Assembly (NCBI GenBank): GCA_944472135.2
Contig: OX235270.1
Coordinates: forward strand, 148,629,632 to 148,693,631
Length of the DNA stretch: 64,000 bases
DNA from: Trichobilharzia regenti
Lineage: Eukaryota > Platyhelminthes > Trematoda > Strigeidida > Schistosomatidae
Reading direction: 5' to 3'
Under the pieces are notes generated by a model, which worked only from the letters and a program-made list of their open reading frames with translations, was not told the origin of the DNA and searched no databases. Every line of letters begins with the position of its first letter. The first letter of the stretch is position 1. Positions 56,756 through 64,000 of this stretch are shown in pieces. Position numbers and translations under genes: made by a program.

Positions 56756-57667
56756 TGGAGCACCAGTATTTAAAAGTAATTGATTATGAATAATGACGAG
56801 TATATAGTAATGAGTCATATTCGTATTAAATTCCATTCATATTATACACAAAAGTGCCAAGAAGTAGTAAAATTCATGCATACAGGATGGAACATCGTAT
56901 CTGAAGGTTAGTCATGGTATACAGTATTAATAAATTTATAGATTCTACAGCTGATCAGGGTAGCACTAGTGGCTGGACTTGTTTTCTTGCAGTTTCAAAC
57001 AAATCTCATTGGCCTCTGGTGTCTACAGTATTCGGTGCCTGGATGCTTTCGGTAGCTTATTTGATACCTGATTTATGATAGAGAAGGTTACTTCAATGCT
57101 AACTATGGCTCAGGTGCTCTATTGTCGAACTTTTTACGGTTTCTACTACGCCTTTATTTAACCTAGCAATAGATGAATAAACTGTATGTTGTCGACTGGT
57201 TTTATTCTATGATCTAATTTGTCATTCAGTATGAAGTCCTGTAGTGCCCCTATATTAATTAAGCCTAAATATGGGCTTATAAGACGTATTCGTGTGTACG
57301 CATTTTATTTGCTTAAAGAAACTGATTTCGCATACATTTGTCGCCTATTTGCTATTGTGTTAGTCGACAATAGTTTTGTCTGCTAAATACGTATGCATTT
57401 TGAGCGGTTATACACTTTTGAGTATGCCTCATGCTTTTTGAAATTTGATTACCTCAAAGAAACATATTTTTAAGTTTTCACTTGTGCTTCTTAATACAAC
57501 ATTATTCGTATTTGATTGTGTACAGAAGGAGAAAATGAGGATGTGCTGTATAGTGTTATAATTGTAATCATATTTAGTACACTATAGACTGTATTCTTAG
57601 GCCTGAATTATTCTTTGAAGGAGAAATATTCAACGATACACTAGTGATTGTTTTTGCAGTAGTGATT
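56756..57667. other. No gene recognised
   Basis: AT-rich, no motif and no repeat shared with the rest of the window. Confidence 0.35.
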
Positions 57668-58220
57668 TGTTATGTACTAGTTTTCCCCGTCGCCAAATTG
57701 TTATGTACTCGTCGCTAAATTATTATTATGGATTGGTCGAGAAACTAATAGTCCTGACGCAAGAAGGCGGAAATCAGATCACTAGGTTTGCGATGATACT
57801 TCTATTGTCCAAACACAAGGAGACGAAAATAAGTGGTCTCACACCAAAGTGGTAAGTAAGTAAAGTAGTTGTAAAGTAGTTCACACAAATTGTGAATGCG
57901 AATATATATAAATAATTCAGACAAGCGTGGGAAAAATCATTAGACAGTCTTAACATGAATGGCTAATTATAATGGAGTGTCGATCCAAATATACATAGCG
58001 AATATAGCAGACATGTGAACAACCACCATATATGGATATATGTCACCAAGCAACGGACTGTCAACAAACACTCATATTATATATAATATAATATAAGGAG
58101 AATACACATTATTAAAGGAGACAAGTCCATACAAGTGAAGTGGTCACAGACTAAGCGAGCAAACAGAAAGAGAGACCAACATACACACACACGTAAATAT
58201 ATATATGTGGATACATATCA
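57668..58220 (+). mobile_element. Solo LTR (553 bp), same family as 52735-53254
   Basis: Starts TGTTATGTACTAG, ends GGATACATATCA, and is flanked by a 5-bp duplication TGATT (57663-57667 and 58221-58225). The first 31 bp (57668-57698) form a diverged tandem duplication of the LTR start, which begins again at 57699; the 52.7 kb copy lacks it. Otherwise the two align along their length with small differences. Confidence 0.88.
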
Positions 58221-58225
58221 TGATT

Positions 58226-58963
58226 AATGCGTTGACTTAAATGAATATTGATTTTCGTTCTCTCTCTCTCTCTCATTCCCTTAGGGTATTTCTTTAACTG
58301 AAGGAACAAAATTTCAAAAAATATTTTGTTTTCTGTGGTATTTTTTTTCTTTCGTTTTTAGAAAAAACAATACCTTTCATTTAATGCACACTGATGATTT
58401 CACTATCTAAGCCAAAATGGCTATTATTATTCCACCTTGTAACTTGTATCGCAAAACAGTTTTTGATTTGCTAGCTATTTGTATTGTTGAACAAAGCAAG
58501 AACAACAACTGTACCAGGATAATAGGAGCTCATCTTTTATTATTATTTCGAGGATTCTTCTCAACTGGTTAAAGCCTAAACAATAAAAAATATGAATTAC
58601 ATTAAAGATTTGAACATACTTTTCACGATCATAAGGAGTAATTGGTAGGAAGTAAAAGTAACATTAGTCCGGAATGATTTAACTAATTAAGAGTTACAAA
58701 CACTATTTATAGAATAATTAGACAATTAGGCTTGGAAACAAAAAACAGGGTTGTGTATATATATGTGTGTGTATAGAAACAAGGTTTAGCTGGAAAGAGC
58801 ATAACAAAAAAGTAGATTACGTAACTGGAGAAAGCATCTTATCTAATGGCCAATAGAAAAAAGGAAAGAAAAGAAACAAGGTAGGGTGAGTCGTGTTTAG
58901 ATGAGAGAGTAGAGCTTACTAAACAAGAAAAAGGGTGACTCATGAAAGCTGTATATTTTGTTA
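58226..58963. other. No gene; CT microsatellite and 3' region of Penelope element
   Basis: A CT run lies at 58257-58274. The sequence next to 58964 is probably the 3' untranslated part of the minus-strand Penelope element; its end could not be defined. Confidence 0.4.
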
Positions 58964-60960
58964 TCACCAGGACAGTGCAAGATTCCCCACTGTCTCTTTC
59001 TGCGTACATAGATTTGGTTTAAGTCGTTTGATGGCAATTGCTTCAGCAAAGCGTTACAACCTAGGTTTCTTTTGCTTGTTGATTATTTTAAACGACTTCA
59101 GGTTGTCTACAATATGACCAGTGTCTAATAGATGACGAGCAATAGCACTGTTTAATGCTTGCGGACCTTTCAGTCTCAAGTTCTTTGGTATGTGTTCATA
59201 GATGCGGACACTAACCTTTCTCTCTGTTCTTCCAATGTATGTGCTTTGGCACGTACATGTAAATTGGTAGACACAGTTGGAGGTAACATGAGGTGGGTAT
59301 TTGTCCACTTTTGATTGTCTCAAACAACTAGTTGTTTGATAAACACATACAACCTTGGCAGCTGGATATGTTCTCTTCATGGCAGCGTTCAGTCTGCATC
59401 TTATTCTACTAGCAGTATCATTACCTTTAAATGCAAGCTTCAGAAATATAGGCTTTTTCTCTACTGTGCTGCTTTTCACTTTTTCAACATGACGTCTCCC
59501 ATACTTGTCGATGAACTTTTGTGGGTAACCGTTGTCGCGTAGGCATTTCTCCACAATGGATAGCTCTTCCTCAATCTTTTCTTCTGAACACAGTTTCCTC
59601 ACACGATCAAATAATGTTCTCACCAATCCCTTTTTGTAACTAATAGGGCAGAAGCTTTTGAAGTTAAGGTAAACTGCCCTCCAGGTCTCTTTTCTGTGTA
59701 TATATCTAATGATTTTGCCGTCTTTATCTCGTTGGATATCCAAATCTAGAAAGTGGAACTTCTCGTCTTTTCCATACTCCACTGTAAACTTAATATTAGG
59801 ATGGGCGCTGTTCAAGAATTTTAATACTTAAGATGCATCATTGAAGGAATTACAAATAACGAAGGTGTCATAGACATACCTGGTGTAGAACTGTACTGCC
59901 GCTCATATGTGCAAAGTTCTATGTCGAAAACAGACAGACCTGGTGTAGAAGTTTGTCTGACTGATTGCGGATTTCAACCTTGTTTGTTCTAGACTACCCA
60001 TAAAAATATCTGCCAGAATCGGACCCAGGGTGTTTCCCATGGTGACCCGTCAATTTAGCGGTACAGAGTGTTGTTGAACTAGAACTGTACGTCTTTGGTG
60101 CACATAAGTAAAAGTTGTTTGAGTTTGTTCTTGGGCGGAGGAAGAAGTTCGGCATGTTGACATATAATTTGTATTGTTTCTTCCAATGGGATGTTTGTCA
60201 ACATTGAAGACACGTCGAGGGGCACCATAAATTTATTTGAGATATTTAGATTCTCTAATTGTTTAGCGAACTGGAATGTGTCTTTCAGGCTGTAGACTGC
60301 TAATTTACTACGGATTGGTTCCAACACTTCTGCTAGCCACCTAGCTACCTTGTGATACGGCGAATTGATCATAGATATTTTTGGTGTTATAGGGATGTCA
60401 GGCTTATGCATTTTTGGCAAGCCGTACATGTAAGGCAATCTGGATCCCTTAGGCTATAGTTCGTTGTATATGTTGTTGTCAGTCAACTTCTTCTTTAAAA
60501 GTTCTCTTAGCTTCTTTGTAATCCGTCTTTCCATCGATTCGGTTTGATCTTTCTTCGATGGATCAGTTCGAAATGTTGATGAGTCATTCAGAACTGATTC
60601 CATTTTTTTCACATAATTATCTTTATCCATTATCACAACACCTGATCCTTTGTCAGGTCAGAGAATAACAATAGACTCATTTTTCATTAAGTTTTTTAAT
60701 GCTATTTAGTGATCTTTCGACAAAAATGTAGATTTTGGATTCGGTGATACGATATATTGATTAGCAATGTCGACAAGTCGAGATTTAAACCAACCTTGTT
60801 TTTCGTCATCCATTGGTTTTAATTCGGACAGTTGTTGGTATAAACCTTTGTATTGTAGTATTCGTGGATTTATAATGAAATTGACTGAATCAGAAATTAT
60901 CGAAAGCATAACCGAGAGTTGTATAACCTACAGGGATTCTTCTTTGAAGTATATTTGCAC
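58964..60960 (-). pseudogene. Penelope-like element, nearly complete coding region, broken
   Basis: Read from 60960 down: an N-terminal part (INPRILQYKGLYQQLSELKP), KGSGVVIMDKDNYVKKM, then LPYMYGLPKMHKPDIPITPK. Motif A is PLDVSSMLTNIP, followed by MGNTLGPILADIFMG. Then comes motif C, which reads RYVYDTF instead of YVDDTF (first catalytic Asp lost). A long 253-codon frame (59815-59054) contains KFHFLDLDIQRDKDGKIIRY and the GIY-YIG endonuclease CVYQFTCTCQSTYIGRTERK with EHIPKNL and HLLDTGHIVDN. Past a TAA at 59054-59056 the natural C-terminus (EAIAIKRLKPNLCTQKETVG) continues to TGA at 58964. Other breaks: stops near 60705, 60440 and 60078, and a 60-bp repeat at 59878-59950. Confidence 0.88.
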
Positions 60961-61159
60961 CACCTAAAAGTATCATTCAATCTGCATCTAGTTGTGTAGA
61001 ATTTTCGACAATCACCTCAATATATATCGCCAGATTTTTTTTAAATTTTGATTCCGCCTGCTCTGGTTTCTAACAGTTGATTATGTAGATGCAATTTAAG
61101 TCTATCGACACTAGCTTGTAGTCGCACTAAAATCAGAAATCGGTAGAAAATTGTAATTC
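60961..61159. other. No gene recognised
   Basis: Upstream flank of the Penelope element; nothing recognisable. Confidence 0.35.
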
Positions 61160-61345
61160 ATGCACTGGTCACTGGATTAGGTCCCAGTGGCTGACCGATC
61201 TAATAGCTTGCCTTGCAATCAATGGGAATGTCCTGGGCTCGAAATTCAGTGGGGTGCATAATGCCAGAGAGTTTCAAACTAGGACGAAACTGCTGTCTAG
61301 TACTCTATGGTTTTCATTAGTGTTGTTTGATTGATAGAAATTTGT
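61160..61345 (+). repeat. SINE-B copy
   Basis: CAGTGGCTGACCGATCTAAT (A-box region), TGGGCTCGAAATTCAG (B-box), AGAGTTTCAAACTAGGACGA and AACTGCTGTCTAGTACTC, in family order. Only complete plus-strand copy in the window. Confidence 0.6.
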
Positions 61346-61469
61346 GGACACACTTGGCACAAATCAAATCTCTACAGACTAACTCTTGAATAATCGTTAG
61401 GATAGTTATTAGGTAAATTAAACCATGAATTTAAGACTGGAAAGTGAAATCATATTGATATATGGCTCA

Positions 61470-61965
61470 ATTTTCAACACCAAGATAGTGAGAGACTCTA
61501 CATGATATAAAGGCGAGGTATCAGTGTCACTGAAAGCACTTATAATAGACTTCAGACTTTCGACTATAGCTGCCTTTGCTGACTCTACCCATCATGAAGA
61601 TTAGATGATAGAACAGAATAGAAATGCAACAAGAAAAGTTGGTGTTGCAGCGAACCGGCGGGCAAAGAATAAACAACCAACAAATTAGCAAAATGAATTA
61701 CAGATGAATCGGATATACACTGGAGAAACCATTCATTGACATCATGTGCATTAGCCCGCAGGATAGAAAAGCCTTACTAAAAATGACGACTTAGGTATGG
61801 GCCTGTGAGAGACATGAAGGGGATTGTGTGAAGAGGAAATGAGAGCTGGTGGGCAATCATTTAGCCAGCCTAAAGCCATAGCGGAGAACAGAGTGAAATG
61901 GTGTTGAGTTGCAGAAGCCCTATGCTTCGAACAGAATTCATGGTATAAATAATGATGAATAAAAA
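61470..61965 (+). pseudogene. Old RTE 3' fragment
   Basis: Diverged C-terminal RTE sequence: ATGAATCGGATATACACTGG (RWIGYTLEK-like) near 61702, TGTGTGAAGAGGAAATGAGA, then GCAGAAGCCCTATGCTTCGA with ATAAATAATGATGAAT. It lacks the RT motifs. Confidence 0.68.
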
Positions 61966-62345
61966 TATTGACTCATGGCTGGACAGTGAACTCATAAAAC
62001 TTTAAAATTTCATGATTTCAGTGATGTGTAATTGAAGGTTTCAGCTAAAAAATATTGCTATAATACCGCCACATTAGAATTTAGGGAAATCTTTGAGAAA
62101 TATCTATGCTGTATTGGTGCGATTTTCATCAAAAAGCAATGTAACTTTTTGTGATAGAAATACATCTTGAAATATGTCTTTAGAATTATTTGCGTATTTA
62201 TTTGAGTGATTATCTTGGAGTGCACTGCTCGTACATTTCGATGATGTCTCTGCTAAAAAGACCTGGCATGTCAATATAGATCAAAAATTTTAGCTCTACA
62301 TATTTAGTCCGCGGGAAATGTCATTTAGGCTAAAGACAAAAATAA
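61966..62345. other. No gene recognised
   Basis: AT-rich spacer between two RTE copies. Confidence 0.35.
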
Positions 62346-62349
62346 ATGA

Positions 62350-63815
62350 CACCTATCGCAAAACACTGGCGCGGAATTATACTCCTGTCCATCCCAAGAA
62401 GAATACTAAGCCGAAACATTCTGCAAAGAATCAGAAAAGCAAGATTAGATGAAAAAATTTGACAGGAACAGAACTGATTCAGGAGAAAAAAGTCAAGTAT
62501 TGAACAAATCGCCACTCTATGGATCATCACTGAACAAAGCTGGGAATGGAAGTCACACCTCGCTCTATCTCGCTCAACTTCATCGACTTTAAAAAGGCCT
62601 TCGACAATGCAGCTTTAATCGAGAGGTGATTTGGAAACTACTTCCCTACTACCAAGGGGTCCCATCGACAATTGTACATCTCATCCAATAGTTAGTTGTA
62701 CGACAATGCTGCATGACAAGTAATTCACAACGGGAAACTCACGGAATCCTTCGAAGTGAAGACGGGAGTAAGACAAGCTAACTGCCTGCTATCTGCAATG
62801 ATTTTCCTGATATCGGTAGACTGGATAATGCGATGGAAACATGGTGGGCAGTGAGGAAGCAGGCATAACATGGACTCACACAAAAATAGAACTTCGAAGA
62901 TCTGGACTACGCCAGCGATGATATATGTCTGATTTCTCACAAAGTGGAAGATATGCAAGTGAAGAGCAACAAGTTGACTATAGAAGAAGCATCCACAGAA
63001 GACAGGACTTCAAGTGAACATAGAGGAAACAGAGGTGATGAAGATTCCTGGCCAACACCAACAGCAACAGTCACAACAACACACAACAATCGGCCAGCAT
63101 AAATAAGAAGAACCTGAAAGAAACAACCTCCTTCACCTACCCACCTACCTACATGGGAAGCATCGTTTCAACTACAGGCGGGCGAAACTGACGAGGATAT
63201 CAAAGCCAGAATCGGAAGAGCAAGACAGGCTTTCATTACCCTTAAGTCTGTGTGGAAGTCAACATCACTCAGCATCAAAAATAACATCCGGATTTTCAAC
63301 TCCAATGTGAAGCCAGTCAGTGCTACTTAACATATGGATCAGTGACTTCAGCAGCGCGTCATAATGAGCATCTCAAACAAACTACAGACCTTCATCAACA
63401 GTTGTCTTCGCTCAATACTATTCAAGATCAGATGGCCGGCCAGAAAAGATCAGTAACAGGGTGGGATCTCTGGCAATGAGCGAACCAACCTGGCAGAAAC
63501 CGATTGTGAAACAAATAGGCAGAAAGAAATTGAGATGGATTGGCTGGCCATACTATGAGGAAACAAACCATCAAGTGAGTGACATCACTAGACAAGCCAT
63601 TGCTCGAGTGGAACCCGAAAGGGAAGCGGGCAGCGAGTTGGTCGTCAGTGCAAGGGTGAGGGTGACTTGTAGGAGGACATGTGAGGAGGAGATGAAAGCA
63701 TGTAGACAGACTTGGAGAGGAGTGAAAAAGTTGGCAGAAAACAGAAGGCAATGGAGGTTCGCAGCTGAAGCCCTATGTTCCTCTAGGAATCAAAGTATAC
63801 AATAATAATAATGAT
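62350..63815 (+). pseudogene. RTE copy (defective subfamily)
   Basis: Begins in the RT at HWRGIILLSIPRRILSRNIL-like sequence. Motif A follows (FIDFKKAFDN with the extra bases near 62608), then TTAGTTGTACGACAATGCTG, motif B (TGVRQANCLLSAMIFLISVD-like) and motif C DYASDDICL near 62899-62925. The C-terminal frame 63461-63805 is open for 114 codons (KQIGRKKLRWIGWPYYEETN, ITRQAIARVEPEREAG). It ends GAAGCCCTATGTTCCTCTAG and AATAATAATAATGAT. The missing 5' part includes the endonuclease. Confidence 0.87.
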
Positions 63816-64000
63816 AATAATCGCAAAACAGGTCGCTTACTTGTAGTGTAGTGGGTAGCGCTTTGACATCCTTTAAAATACATTTTACCATGTCCCTGCC
63901 TCGTTCAGTAATAACAATTCAGCATTTCATCTGTTTGGAAAGCAAAACGCAGAATTAAATCGTTGACAACCATAAACTGGAAGTGATTTTAAGTGGGAGA
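63816..64000. other. No gene recognised
   Basis: Right edge of the window; TGTAGTGGGTAGCGC near 63850 looks A-box-like, but no B-box follows within the visible sequence. Confidence 0.3.

Noticed and set aside
1..64000. CRISPR arrays, operons and bacterial-type signals
   Set aside because: No regularly spaced direct repeats or gene strings; splicing signals and retroelement types show a metazoan nuclear genome.

Overview
The window looks like nuclear DNA of a blood fluke (Schistosoma or a close schistosomatid). It is AT-rich, spliced host coding sequence is sparse, and most recognisable sequence is retroelement. The mixture is characteristic: tRNA-like SINEs carrying the schistosome-type (Sm-alpha) hammerhead ribozyme, a CsRn1/Boudicca-clade Gypsy element with a CHCC Gag finger, many SR2/Perere-3-like RTE copies, one SR1-like (CR1-clade) element and several Penelope-like elements with GIY-YIG endonucleases. 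Species cannot be fixed from sequence reading alone.

Layout. 1612-3440 is a very young, compact LTR element with 194-bp LTRs, a perfect 5-bp target duplication and one intact 479-codon ORF. The ORF joins a two-knuckle Gag directly to what looks like the C-terminal tail of an integrase; protease, RT, RNase H and the integrase core are absent. 4260-7850 is a nearly complete but broken RTE element. 8-11 kb holds Penelope, SR1-like and SINE debris. 11362-16934 is a nearly intact CsRn1-clade Gypsy element on the minus strand (481-bp LTRs differing at one position), inserted in a SINE and broken by one apparent single-base deletion between protease and RT. 17708-24196 carries four plus-strand exons of an unrecognised multi-pass membrane protein gene; splice phases agree, one exon is only 46 bp, and the introns are full of retroelements, including a 1.3-kb inverted repeat with a hammerhead SINE in its loop.

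24-46 kb is layered debris: minus-strand RTE copies, SINEs, a head-to-head hammerhead pair, a palindromic insertion with another hammerhead-like core, Penelope fragments, the SR1-like element at 40.8-42.3 kb, and two dispersed repeat families (here called X and Y). 46-64 kb holds three larger Penelope remnants, two solo LTRs of one family (each with its own 5-bp duplication) and further RTE copies.

The elements interact. The RTE copies near 20.3, 37.8, 45.9, 55.5 and 62.3 kb share the same small insertions at RT motifs, so they probably derive from an already defective source and were copied by another element's enzyme. The Gag-only LTR element, SINEs and hammerhead units also lack their own polymerase. 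The main host-gene content I can support is the four-exon gene at 17.7-24.2 kb, with its 5' end unlocated. SINE-A, SINE-B, family X and family Y are my own labels for repeats seen more than once here.
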